A stretch of 64,000 nucleotides of DNA. It comes from Haloterrigena salifodinae (lineage in GTDB: Archaea; Halobacteriota; Halobacteria; Halobacteriales; Natrialbaceae). Positions 24,955-33,153 of the stretch are shown piece after piece. Position numbers and translations under genes: made by a program. The first letter of the stretch is position 1, and each line of letters begins with the position of its first letter. The stretch spans positions 671,058 through 735,057 of the forward strand of contig NZ_RQWN01000003.1 of assembly GCF_003977755.1 (NCBI RefSeq), written 5' to 3'. The notes beneath the pieces are model-generated. The model saw only the letters and a list, made by a program, of their open reading frames with translations. It was not told the origin of the DNA and did not search any database.

Positions 24955-26283
24955 TCAGTCGTCGCTGGTCGAGCCTGGACTGCCGTTACTGGCGGCGGGG
25001 TTCTCGGCGATGAACCAACCGTTCTCGGTCGCGCGCTCGGCGATCTGAGGCTGGAAGACCCACGCGCTCAGGGCGACAATCGGAATCATGGTGAGCCCGA
25101 CGACCGCATAGCCGAGGTGGAGGTTCGACAGGAACGGCGCGGCGAAGATCAGCGGGTAGATCGAGCCGCCGGAGGAGCCGATGCCGCCGACGAAGCCGGC
25201 TACGGAGCCCGAGTTATCGGGGAACATCGCGGGCACCTGAGCGAAGATTGCCCCTTCGGCGAACGCGCAGCCGGTTCCGACGAGGAAGCCGGCGACGACG
25301 GCGACGTAGATGTTGCCGGTCAGGCCGGCCGCTGTCATGCCGAACATGGCGCACACAACGAACGCGAGCGTCGCGAACGTCCACTGCTCGCGGTAGCGGC
25401 CCGTAAACCACGGAAGGATATTCTCCTCCTTGCGCGCAACGAGATCGCTGACGTAGCCGCCGATCGGGCGGAGCAGCCCCGCCGCGATCGAGAACGTCGC
25501 CGCGAACGTCGCCGCGATCACGATGTCGCTCTGACCGAACGCCTCGCGGTAGTAGGTGCCCAGCCAGCCGTTCATCGCCAGCTCGAGGCCGAAGGTCATG
25601 ACGTACGCCACCGCGAGTACGACCGCGCCGTGGCGCGTCGCGATGTAGAGCCACTGCTCCCGACTGACGCCCTGTTTGGTCTCCGCGCGCTTCGCGGCGC
25701 TTTTCGCCGCGTCGCCGAAGACGAAGTACAGGATACCGATCGCGACAGCGAGCACACCCGTGTAGAAGAACGCGGCCCGCCAGTTCGACGAGAACAGCGG
25801 TCCGGCGTACCCCTCGCCGAAGATCCGCGGCAGGGTGAAGTACGCGCCCAGTCCCGCGCCGGCGTTGCCGATTCCGGCGAAGATCCCCTCCGCCGTGCCG
25901 AGTTCCTCCTCTTCGAACCACTCGGAGACGTGCTGGATGCCGATGACGAAGGTGATCCCCGCCAGCGAGGCGACGATCCGCGAGGCCGTAAACACCTCGT
26001 AGGTCTGTGCGAACGCGCTGACAATCGCGAAGGCACCGACGAGCAGCATCGTGCTCCCCGCCGTTATCGGCGCCCCGTACTTGTCGGTCAGCGGACCGAC
26101 GACGATCCGGCCGAGCGGCACGGCGATGACGGCCGCGCTCGAGACGACGCCGAGCTGGGCCACCGAGAGCCCGAATTCGTCGGCGATCTCGCCCGTGAAG
26201 GGGGCGAAGGAGAACCAGATGACGAACCCGAGGTTGAACATCGCCGTCGCGAGGATCAGGTTCTTGTACTTCGCGGGGATCAT
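24955..26283 (-). CDS. narK: NarK-like major facilitator transporter (nitrate/nitrite type)
   Basis: A 442-residue MFS carrier with about twelve helices. It opens with FNLGFVIWFSFAPFTGEIADEFGLS, typical of nitrate/nitrite porters (the NNP family), and has the conserved PLGRIVVGPLTDKYG loop. The late GFVGGIGSSGGSIYPLIF is the NNP signature-like glycine patch. It would import nitrate or exchange nitrite. No nitrate reductase or regulator gene is present in the window, so it is isolated from its usual pathway. ATG 26283 was chosen since sequence upstream is not membrane-like. The promoter region has palindromes (see separate entries). Confidence 0.85.
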   Translation of the reverse strand: MIPAKYKNLILATAMFNLGFVIWFSFAPFTGEIADEFGLSVAQLGVVSSAAVIAVPLGRIVVGPLTDKYGAPITAGSTMLLVGAFAIVSAFAQTYEVFTASRIVASLAGITFVIGIQHVSEWFEEEELGTAEGIFAGIGNAGAGLGAYFTLPRIFGEGYAGPLFSSNWRAAFFYTGVLAVAIGILYFVFGDAAKSAAKRAETKQGVSREQWLYIATRHGAVVLAVAYVMTFGLELAMNGWLGTYYREAFGQSDIVIAATFAATFSIAAGLLRPIGGYVSDLVARKEENILPWFTGRYREQWTFATLAFVVCAMFGMTAAGLTGNIYVAVVAGFLVGTGCAFAEGAIFAQVPAMFPDNSGSVAGFVGGIGSSGGSIYPLIFAAPFLSNLHLGYAVVGLTMIPIVALSAWVFQPQIAERATENGWFIAENPAASNGSPGSTSDD

Positions 26284-26393
26284 GCGGTTCCCCCACCCCC
26301 GTTCGCCGAATCTCGGCACGCGTGTGACTCGCGTACTGAGGATAGATTCTGAGTACAACCGTTTTCTTTCTTCTGGATACAGACGTCGTTCGG

Positions 26394-26408
26394 GCCCATA
26401 TTCTGGGC
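26394..26408. promoter_or_regulatory. Inverted repeat GCCCA-N5-TGGGC in the narK leader
   Basis: A 15-base inverted repeat located just downstream of the predicted transcription start of narK and about 110 bases before its ATG. Confidence 0.4.
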
Positions 26409-26424
26409 TAGACTGGACATCTAG
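26408..26424. promoter_or_regulatory. Inverted repeat CTAGA-N7-TCTAG at the narK start point
   Basis: The repeat abuts the TATA box, so a bound dimer would block or recruit at the start of transcription. Together with the adjacent repeat it makes a compound operator candidate. Confidence 0.42.
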
Positions 26425-26425
26425 T

Positions 26426-26436
26426 GCTATAAAAGC
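26426..26436 (-). promoter_or_regulatory. TATA box for narK
   Basis: The coding strand reads CGCTTTTATAG here. Transcription would begin about 25 bases downstream near 26403, giving a leader of about 120 bases, which is long for a haloarchaeon. Confidence 0.5.
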
Positions 26437-26613
26437 GTACTTCTTAGACGATCCTAACACTAGTGTGCAGTGACTATCGGACTAAACCTCCTTTAGGACT
26501 TCATCGATGTCAACGGATAGCCGGGAAGAATACAAACGGTTAAACTAAAAACGGAGATATCTCGACAGATACTGCTACGTAACTCGCGAAGAGAAAACTC
26601 GCCCGCCAGCGAC

Positions 26614-26922
26614 TCACTCGTCTAAGTGTTCGATACCTTTCTTCGAGACGTTCGCCTCCGTGATCTCGCCGGGCATCCAGTCGGGCTTGTCGTCGGGGGC
26701 CGTCTCCTCCCACGCCCAGCCGTCGTAGATGTGGACCTTGTCCGTTCCCTTCTCCCGTAACCTGAGTTCGACGCGTTCCGCGCCGTCCTCGCTCGAGCCG
26801 GGCTCGAGCCGCCGGGCCGCCTTGAGAGCGGCCTGTCGCGGGGTGTTTCCGGAGAAGACGCTCGATTCCTCGCCGTCCGACTCGCGCAGTGCAAAGTTTC
26901 GTTTCCCGTCTTCGCGTACCAT
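26614..26922 (-). CDS. MC1-type non-histone chromosomal protein
   Basis: A 102-residue DNA-bending chromosomal protein of the MC1 family. It shows the conserved RNFALRE opening strand, GNTPRQAALKAARRLEPG and ELRLREKGTDKVHIYDGWAWEE, followed by WMPGEITEANVSKKGIEHLDE. In Methanosarcina MC1 binds and sharply bends DNA; haloarchaeal members are more acidic, as here. The ATG at 26922 has a GGAGG Shine-Dalgarno stretch 8-12 bases before it; in-frame sequence further upstream is not acidic and includes Cys and Trp residues untypical of the family. Confidence 0.9.
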   Translation of the reverse strand: MVREDGKRNFALRESDGEESSVFSGNTPRQAALKAARRLEPGSSEDGAERVELRLREKGTDKVHIYDGWAWEETAPDDKPDWMPGEITEANVSKKGIEHLDE

Positions 26923-26930
26923 AAGTTTCG

Positions 26931-26935
26931 CCTCC
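26931..26935 (-). promoter_or_regulatory. Strong Shine-Dalgarno site for the MC1 gene
   Basis: The coding strand reads GGAGG with an 8-base gap to the ATG at 26922. It fixes the start, and it implies a leadered transcript; a TATCTTTATG box lies at about 26961-26970. Confidence 0.55.
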
Positions 26936-27118
26936 GTGTCAATCCAGCACACGATCCGACATAAAGATATCCCCCAAAACCGACCGACTGCGGCGGTATC
27001 TTTAAGTGAGTAGCTTCCGCCAGTGTACTGCATTACCCGGCGGACGACTCCAAGGATGCTGACGGTTCCGTCACCTGGTTTCACCGCTCGTTCGGTCATT
27101 CGTTGAGGCGTCGAAAAC

Positions 27119-27132
27119 ACTTAAGTATATCC
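27119..27132 (+). promoter_or_regulatory. TATA-like box for the AbrB-like gene
   Basis: ACTTAAGTATATCC is centred about 35 bases before the ATG at 27162. It is one of the most A/T-rich promoter cores in the window and faces away from the MC1 gene. Confidence 0.5.
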
Positions 27133-27161
27133 TACGGCGAAGTTCGGGATAGAATCCCGCG

Positions 27162-27359
27162 ATGGTACGGAAAAAGAAGCTGAGTCCAAGCGGTGCCAAA
27201 GACGAAGACGGCAACTATCACAACGTCCATCTGAATCTCCACGAGGACGAACTGGCAGTCGCGGGCATGGATATCGGCGACGAGGTTTTCGTCCGCGTCC
27301 GAGACGGCAAGATCATCATCCAGAAAGCCGACGAGGAAGACGTCGAACACGAGTTCTAA
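27162..27359 (+). CDS. AbrB/SpoVT-like small DNA-binding protein (probable)
   Basis: A 65-residue protein with a basic start (MVRKKKLSPSG) and a swapped-hairpin-like core: NVHLNLHEDELAVAGMDIGDEVFVRVRDGKIIIQKAD. The pattern of a strand, L-x-x-x-GMxxGDEVFVRV and a final K-I-I-I strand is that of AbrB-type transition regulators. No toxin gene is adjacent, so it is not obviously an antitoxin. It is divergent from the chromatin gene MC1. Confidence 0.72.
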   Translation: MVRKKKLSPSGAKDEDGNYHNVHLNLHEDELAVAGMDIGDEVFVRVRDGKIIIQKADEEDVEHEF

Positions 27360-27659
27360 TCCCGCCGCGCTTGCGTCGCGGCCGCACAGCGTGCGTCCCA
27401 GCGTTGCTCGGGAATTCGACGGCGCCGTCGATACTGCAACTGCTGTGACTGCCGCTTCGCGCGGCGATCGATTTCCGTGTGACTACCGAATTACGTTCGG
27501 TCCGTCAAACGCGTCGCCGACCGCGAATCCGACTTTCGGGCACAACTCGGTTAGTTAACTCCATCAGATTTCCGCTCTCCTATATTCAACCATAAAATTC
27601 GCTTAGTTTTAGGACCATACAGTTAATCGTGCTTGCCCGGTTCTTATCGGCCAAAACGA
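27360..27659. other. 300-base spacer without a gene
   Basis: I see no coding frame. There is a CCGCG-N7-CGCGG stem at 27365-27381, just after the AbrB-like stop, and a perfect 14-base palindrome CGACGGCGCCGTCG at 27417-27430. The right part becomes A/T-rich as the promoter of the beta-helix gene is approached. Confidence 0.4.
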
Positions 27660-27669
27660 CTTATAATAT
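27660..27669 (+). promoter_or_regulatory. TATA box for the beta-helix lipoprotein gene
   Basis: CTTATAATAT is centred about 27 bases before the ATG at 27692, so the message is probably leaderless and this ATG is the right one. Confidence 0.55.
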
Positions 27670-27691
27670 CCAACCACAATCACGCTCAGAT

Positions 27692-29449
27692 ATGAAACGG
27701 AGACGGCTACTTGCCGGAGTCGGATCGGTGTCGACGCTCTGTATCGCCGGCTGTACGGGTTCGGAGGATTTGCCGAACGGCGACGGCGATGGAACCGGAA
27801 ACAGCGGGCAATCGAACGGCGACGAGGAGACGACGGGGACGGCGGAGACGGTGGTCGTTGAATCGGGCGACTCGATTCAGCATGCGATCGACGAGGTCAG
27901 TCCGAACGGAACCGTCGAGGTGCGGTCGGGGACGTACGTGGAGTCTCTCGCGGTCGACAAGAAACTCGTGCTCACCGCTCCGGACGGCGCGGCCCTCGAC
28001 GGCGTCGACGCCGACGGCGGTTCGGCCATTACGGTGTCGGAGTCCGGCGTTCAGATCGAAGGGTTCGAAATCTTCGATTACGAGACCGCCGGGATTCGTA
28101 CCTCCGGCGATCTCGCCGAGGTTTCGATTACTGACGTCGAACTGTACAATATCTCGGAAGCGGCACTCCAGCTTACCGCCGAGACCGCCTCGCTCGCCGA
28201 CGTCACCCTCGAGGACAACGGCGGAGCGGCCAGTATCGAAGCGTCTGCCGACGGCGACGTGACGGTACGCAACAGCAACTTCGTCCGTTCTGCTGCTGGT
28301 GGACTCACCATCGCCGGCGGGAAGACGGTCGTCCTCGACGGCGTCGAAGCGCTGCAAAACGGCGGGACAGGCATCAACGTCGGCGGCGGGAACGTGCGCG
28401 GACAGACGGTCGAGGTCACGGACGTGACCAGTTTGGAGAACGGCGGGAGCGGGCTCTCCGTCACCGGAACGCGGGGGGACGACACCGTGACCGTCGAGAC
28501 CGTCGAGGCCGCCGATAATTCGAGCTTCGGCGTCGATATCGCGGCCGAGTCCGTGGACGTGACCGGCCTCGATCTCCGGGAAAACGGGACCGGAAGCGGG
28601 CTCTCGATCGAGAGCACCAGCGACGGCGACGTGGCGGTACGCGATAGCGATGTCACGCACGACGGCGGATACGGGATTCGCGTCGCCGGTGGGAAGACGG
28701 TCGAGATCGAGGAGATCGGACTACTCCAGAACGGAAACGATCAGCTCCGCGTCGAAGGCGGAGACGTTCGCGGACAGACGGTCACCGTTCGAAACTCGTC
28801 GATGACCGAGAACGAGAGCGGTAACGGTCTCTCCATCGTCGGAACGAGCGGCGACGATACGGTCACCGTCGAAAACGTCGATTTCGTCGACAACTCGTAC
28901 CACGGCATCGATGTCGCGGCCGAAACCGTAGACATCACCGGCGTCGAGGTACAGAGCGGCGGGGCCGCGGACAGCGGTATCTCGATCGTGAGTTCGAGTG
29001 ACGGCGACGTGACGGTGCGTGATACCACAGTCACCGATACCAAGCGGGAAACGACGACTAGTTGGTTCAGCTCCAGCGTCGACGAGTACGGCTACGGGAT
29101 TCACATCGTCAACGGCGAGACGATCGAGGTCGAAAACGTCGAACTGCGCCGAAACGAGGGGACTCAACTCAATATCGACGGGAACGACGTTCGCGGACAG
29201 ACGGTCGACGTGCGCAATTCGTCGTTCATCGAGAGTGAGAGCGGACACGGCGTTCGCGTCCTCGGTACGAGAGGTGACGACGAACAGACGATCACGAACT
29301 GCGTCGCCGAAGACAATTCGTACCACGGGTTCTCCCTCGGTGCGGAAACGGTTGTCATCGAGGAGACGTCCGCTGGCGGGAACGGCGACGGTCCGTTAGA
29401 GTTGACCACGATCACCGAAGAGGAGGCGACGATCCGGAACAGCTTCTGA
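27692..29449 (+). CDS. Right-handed parallel beta-helix Tat lipoprotein
   Basis: A 585-residue surface lipoprotein. The signal is MKRRRLLAGVGSVSTLCIAGC with lipobox Cys21, then a Gly/Asn/Asp-rich spacer. From around residue 50 there are regular coils of about 22-25 residues with V-x-V strands and Asn or Gly turns, as in pectate-lyase-like folds (DSIQHAIDEVSPNGTVEVRSGTY is the classical first coil). From about residue 186 three super-repeats of about 125 residues follow, each with SDGDV-VR, GGKTVE/NGETIE, DVRGQTV and GDDTVTV marks. Its target may be a polysaccharide or the S-layer; no catalytic residues are obvious. It stands alone. Confidence 0.86.
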   Translation: MKRRRLLAGVGSVSTLCIAGCTGSEDLPNGDGDGTGNSGQSNGDEETTGTAETVVVESGDSIQHAIDEVSPNGTVEVRSGTYVESLAVDKKLVLTAPDGAALDGVDADGGSAITVSESGVQIEGFEIFDYETAGIRTSGDLAEVSITDVELYNISEAALQLTAETASLADVTLEDNGGAASIEASADGDVTVRNSNFVRSAAGGLTIAGGKTVVLDGVEALQNGGTGINVGGGNVRGQTVEVTDVTSLENGGSGLSVTGTRGDDTVTVETVEAADNSSFGVDIAAESVDVTGLDLRENGTGSGLSIESTSDGDVAVRDSDVTHDGGYGIRVAGGKTVEIEEIGLLQNGNDQLRVEGGDVRGQTVTVRNSSMTENESGNGLSIVGTSGDDTVTVENVDFVDNSYHGIDVAAETVDITGVEVQSGGAADSGISIVSSSDGDVTVRDTTVTDTKRETTTSWFSSSVDEYGYGIHIVNGETIEVENVELRRNEGTQLNIDGNDVRGQTVDVRNSSFIESESGHGVRVLGTRGDDEQTITNCVAEDNSYHGFSLGAETVVIEETSAGGNGDGPLELTTITEEEATIRNSF

Positions 29450-29570
29450 CCGAATCACGGTCTCCGATCATCTCCGACCGCGCACTACTCGTTTTCCGTC
29501 GATCGATCGTCCTCGGGCGAGAATCGGACCCGTGCCGGAACCCGATCGCGCTCGGCGGTCGTTCGCGAAC

Positions 29571-31337
29571 CTACCGTAACGCCTCGAGGTCGAACTCGAA
29601 GGCCGCGACGGGCACCTCGAGGTCGTGCTCGACGAGCACCTTCGGGTGGACTTCGCCGATGACGCCGACTTCCTCGCCGTCGATGACGACCGCTGCGGTG
29701 CGACCCGGAATGAAGGTCGGATGGTCGGTCGGCGGCGTCTCGAGGTCGACGTCGAAGTTCTCCGCGAGCGCCTGCAGGCGCGCCTTGGCGTCCTCGTAGC
29801 CCGCTTCGTGGCTCGCGAGGACGGCTCCGACGTGGCGGTTCTCGCCGACGCCGGTGTTCTCGCTCTCGTCGACACGGGCCGTGAAGCCGATCTCCGAGAG
29901 GTACTGGGGGTACGAGCGGTGGGTGTTGCGCTCTAAGACCATCAGCAGCGAGGGCATGGTCCAGGTCCGCAGCATGGTGTAGTCCTCGCTGTAGGCCTCC
30001 TTGATCGTCGCCGGCTCGCCAGCGCCGTAGACGTCGGCGTCGGGTTCGACGTCCATACGCTCGTAGTTCTCCTCCTCGTTGATCATGTGGAAGTTGAGGA
30101 GGTCCTCGAAGCCGAGGCCGACCAGTTGGGTGCGCGCGGCGCGCTCGAGACGGGAGCGCTCGTGGCGGCCGCCGACGGTCCCCACGTCGGGGTAGGTCGG
30201 CTCGAGGTCGTTGAAGCCGTAGGCGCGCCCGAGGTCGTCGATGACGTCCAGCGGGTGGAGGACGTCGACGCGGTAGGGCGGAACGGTAACCTCGTAGACC
30301 AGTTCCCCGTCGTCGTTCTCCTCGCGTTCGGCCTCGAGGCCGGACCGCTCGGCGAGGTCGATCACTTCCTCGGGGTCGAGGCCGATGCCGAGGATGGTCT
30401 CGATGCGGTCGTGGGCGACCGTCTTCGTCTTCGTCGAGAGATCCGGCCGGACGATCTCGCGTCCGCCGGACTGCGTCCGGCTCCCGTCCGAGGCCGCGTT
30501 CGCGGCCTCGCTATCCGGATACTCGACCGTCACGTCCTCAAGCGTGGCCCCACGCGCGGCCAGCGCGTAGCAGACGATGTTGAGCATCTTGTCGATCGTC
30601 CACTGGTCGGTGCCCGTCATCTCGACGAACAGGTCCCGCGAGTCCGTCGAGACCTCGGTGCGCCGACCGTTGATGACCGGCGGGAACGAGAACAGCCCCA
30701 GATCGTCGTAGATCGCGGGGTAGCGCTCGTACTCGCTGACGAGGTCGGCGTAGGTCTGGCCGGTCTGATGGTCCTCGAGGACCTCCGCGGGCGTCATCTC
30801 CGCGTCCGCGTCGAGCGGGACGAACGTGTCCTCGTCGGGCTCGAGCCCGACGTACTTGATCGTCGGCACGCTCTCGTCCGTGGCGGATCGCCCCTTCAGC
30901 ATCGTCAGGTCGTGGATCCCGATCGCGCCCTTCGCGCGCTTGCGGCCCATCGTCGCGTGGAGCTTCTCCTGCAGTTGGATGAGCGACTCGAGGGCCTCCT
31001 CGTCGAGATCGACGTCGCGGATCACCGCGCCGGTCACGTAGGGCCGCTCGTCGGGGACCGACTCGTCGACTTCGATGGTCCAGTCCGCCGAGTTCGTCGA
31101 GGGGACGTGGACCCCGCGCGAGTCGCCATAGTGGTAGCGCATCGAGCGCGCCACGCCCTCGACGGAGAGCCGGTCGAGGCGGTCGGGCGCGAACTCGAGT
31201 TCGAACTCGCCGTCTTCCGTTCGTCCCTCGAACTCGAGGCCGAGACCGAACAGATCGTCTTTGAGTTCGTCGTCGCTCTTCTCTTCGCGACCGGTCAGGC
31301 CGCGCAGTTCGTCGGGATCGATGTCGACAGTGGGCAT
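29571..31337 (-). CDS. pheT: Phenylalanyl-tRNA synthetase beta subunit
   Basis: A 588-residue subunit of archaeal type. It starts MPTVDIDPDELRGLTG, has the B3/B4 region (HDLTMLKGRSATDESVPTIKYV), the B5 and class II-like core (YRVDVLHPLDVIDDLGRAYGFNDLEPTYP), and ends with VIDGEEVGVIGEVHPKVLVEHDLEVPVAAFEFDLEAL, the usual archaeal terminus. It is shorter than the bacterial subunit because the N-terminal tRNA-binding EMAP domain is absent. Its ATG shares one base with the pheS stop (TGATG at 31335-31339), so the two are translated in step. Confidence 0.97.
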   Translation of the reverse strand: MPTVDIDPDELRGLTGREEKSDDELKDDLFGLGLEFEGRTEDGEFELEFAPDRLDRLSVEGVARSMRYHYGDSRGVHVPSTNSADWTIEVDESVPDERPYVTGAVIRDVDLDEEALESLIQLQEKLHATMGRKRAKGAIGIHDLTMLKGRSATDESVPTIKYVGLEPDEDTFVPLDADAEMTPAEVLEDHQTGQTYADLVSEYERYPAIYDDLGLFSFPPVINGRRTEVSTDSRDLFVEMTGTDQWTIDKMLNIVCYALAARGATLEDVTVEYPDSEAANAASDGSRTQSGGREIVRPDLSTKTKTVAHDRIETILGIGLDPEEVIDLAERSGLEAEREENDDGELVYEVTVPPYRVDVLHPLDVIDDLGRAYGFNDLEPTYPDVGTVGGRHERSRLERAARTQLVGLGFEDLLNFHMINEEENYERMDVEPDADVYGAGEPATIKEAYSEDYTMLRTWTMPSLLMVLERNTHRSYPQYLSEIGFTARVDESENTGVGENRHVGAVLASHEAGYEDAKARLQALAENFDVDLETPPTDHPTFIPGRTAAVVIDGEEVGVIGEVHPKVLVEHDLEVPVAAFEFDLEALR

Positions 31338-32848
31338 CAGTAGGTCACCTCCGCGTTCCGCAGGAACTCGAGATCGGCGAGCGTGCCGTGGAGGTCGCGG
31401 ATGTCCTCCGCGCCGGTGGTCAGCATGGCGAGTCGCTCCAGTGCGAGCCCCCAGGCCATGACGTCGCAGTCGACGCCCAGCGGCTCCAACATCTCCTCGC
31501 GGAAGATGCCGGAGTTACCGATCTCGATCAGTTCGCCCGTCGTGGGGTGGGTACCGAACAGCTCGAAGCTCGGTTCGGTGTAGGGGTTGTAGTGGGGTTT
31601 GAACTGGATGTCCTCGATGCCGAACTGGGCGTAGAACTCCTCGAAGGTGCCCATGAGGTCCCGCACCGAGAGGTCTTCGGCCATCACCCAGCCCTCGATC
31701 TGGTAGAACTCGAGCAGGTGGGTCGCGTCGAGCGTGTCGTTGCGGTAGGCCTTCTCGACGCTGAAGAAACGCGCCGGCGGTTCGATCTCGCCGATCTGGG
31801 TCCCGGAGAGGTAGCGCGTCGACAGCGAGGTCGTGTGTCCGCGCAACGCAAGCGCGCGGGCGAAGTCCTCGTCCCACGGCGAGTGGTAGCCCTCGCTGTC
31901 CTCGCCGAGTCCTTCGCGGTGGACGCGCTCGACGTCCGCGACGAGATCCTCGGGCAACTCGTCGATGTGGCTGGGCTGCTCCATGGCGAAGCGGTCCCAG
32001 TGGGTCCGCGCCGGGTGGTCCTGGGGCATGAACAGGCAGTCGTTGATCCAGAAGTCCGCGTCGACGTGGGGCCCGTCCATCTCCTGGAAGCCCATCCCGA
32101 CGAGGACGTCCTTGACGCGCTCGGACATCTGGCGCAGGACGTGGACCTTTCCGCTCCCGATCTCCTCGGCGTCGGCCTCGACGTTGTACTCGGCGAACTC
32201 GACGTCCTCCCACTCGCCGCTCGTGATGAGTTCGGGCGTCACCTGCCCGACCGTCTCGGCAGTCTCGATGCCGGCCATCAGCTCCGTGACGGCGCGGTCG
32301 GTCAGACGGATCTCGCGGACGGTCGACTCCCGTCGCTCGAGCAGGCCGCGACGCTCGAGTTGATCGAGCGTCTCCGAATCGACGGCCGCCTCGTCCGCGC
32401 CGGAAAGCGTCTCGAGCGCGTTCGCCTCGGCGTCCGCCGACGGATCGGCGTCGGCATCGGCCGTGATCTCGCCGCTGTCGATCGTACCGTACCCCTTCCG
32501 CGCGTAGTTCGATAGCGCGATGTCGACCCCTGCACCCTCGAGTCCCGAGGCGCCGATGACCCGTCCCATCTGGACGGCCTCCTCGTCGGCGCCGGCCTCG
32601 AGGGCCGCCTCGTAGAGCGCGATTTCGGGTAGTTCGTCGCTCGCGTAGTCGGCACCCTCCTCGGTGAGCGCCACCGTTTCGTCGACGCGTTCCTCGATTT
32701 CGACCAGACCCTCGTCCTCGAGCTCGAACGCCGCCCCGGTGACGGTTTCGGGCGGGAGGTCGGCTCGCTCGGCGAGCGCGTCGACGGACGTTGCTTCGTC
32801 CGCGCTCGCGGCCTCCAAGACCGCGACCTGTTGTGCTGGAAGTTGCAT
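31337..32848 (-). CDS. pheS: Phenylalanyl-tRNA synthetase alpha subunit
   Basis: A 503-residue catalytic subunit. The N-terminal part contains winged-helix-like tRNA-contacting domains (LAERADLPPETVTGAAFELEDEGLVEIEE). The class II core follows: HVLRQMSERVKDVLVGMGFQEMDGP (motif 1), FFSVEKAYRNDTLDATHLLEFYQIEGWV (motif 2) and GVDCDVMAWGLALERLAML (motif 3). The archaeal/eukaryal form carries the long N-terminus seen here. It is the first gene of the pheS-pheT operon. Confidence 0.97.
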   Translation of the reverse strand: MQLPAQQVAVLEAASADEATSVDALAERADLPPETVTGAAFELEDEGLVEIEERVDETVALTEEGADYASDELPEIALYEAALEAGADEEAVQMGRVIGASGLEGAGVDIALSNYARKGYGTIDSGEITADADADPSADAEANALETLSGADEAAVDSETLDQLERRGLLERRESTVREIRLTDRAVTELMAGIETAETVGQVTPELITSGEWEDVEFAEYNVEADAEEIGSGKVHVLRQMSERVKDVLVGMGFQEMDGPHVDADFWINDCLFMPQDHPARTHWDRFAMEQPSHIDELPEDLVADVERVHREGLGEDSEGYHSPWDEDFARALALRGHTTSLSTRYLSGTQIGEIEPPARFFSVEKAYRNDTLDATHLLEFYQIEGWVMAEDLSVRDLMGTFEEFYAQFGIEDIQFKPHYNPYTEPSFELFGTHPTTGELIEIGNSGIFREEMLEPLGVDCDVMAWGLALERLAMLTTGAEDIRDLHGTLADLEFLRNAEVTY

Positions 32849-33153
32849 TCGCTTGTTCGTATGGCTGCGTGTCGGTCAGTTAGCGGTTCCGATACCGCCC
32901 GCCGGATCGTCCGGGCGGGCGCACAGAACGGCCGGTTTCGCCGCGAGGACCCGTTACGGTCGCTCGCGGCTCCACTGGCCCGGGTTCACCGGGCGAAGAA
33001 GAAGCCGAATCCCGATCGCAGTCGCTGTGTCCGTCCGGCGACACCGCCATCATTGTGGGATTCGGTTGCCATATGCGATTGAACTCAGTTCCGAGCAAAA
33101 AACGTTATGGTACGATCACCCACACCATGCTCGCGAGCCGACGACGCTCTCGC
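32849..33153. other. 305-base spacer upstream of pheS
   Basis: I see no convincing gene. The pheS promoter should be here, but no clean TATA box stands out close to its start. An A-rich stretch (GCAAAAAACGTTATGG) at about 33097-33113 near the stop of the acidic protein could help end transcription or act as an upstream promoter. Confidence 0.35.

Noticed and set aside
28250..29400. Regularly spaced DNA repeats that could look like a CRISPR-type array
   Set aside because: The spacing is about 370 bases, the copies are diverged, and they encode beta-helix coils in one continuous frame.
30087..31343. A long plus-strand frame opposite pheT
   Set aside because: It is an antisense shadow; PheT motifs on the other strand are unambiguous.
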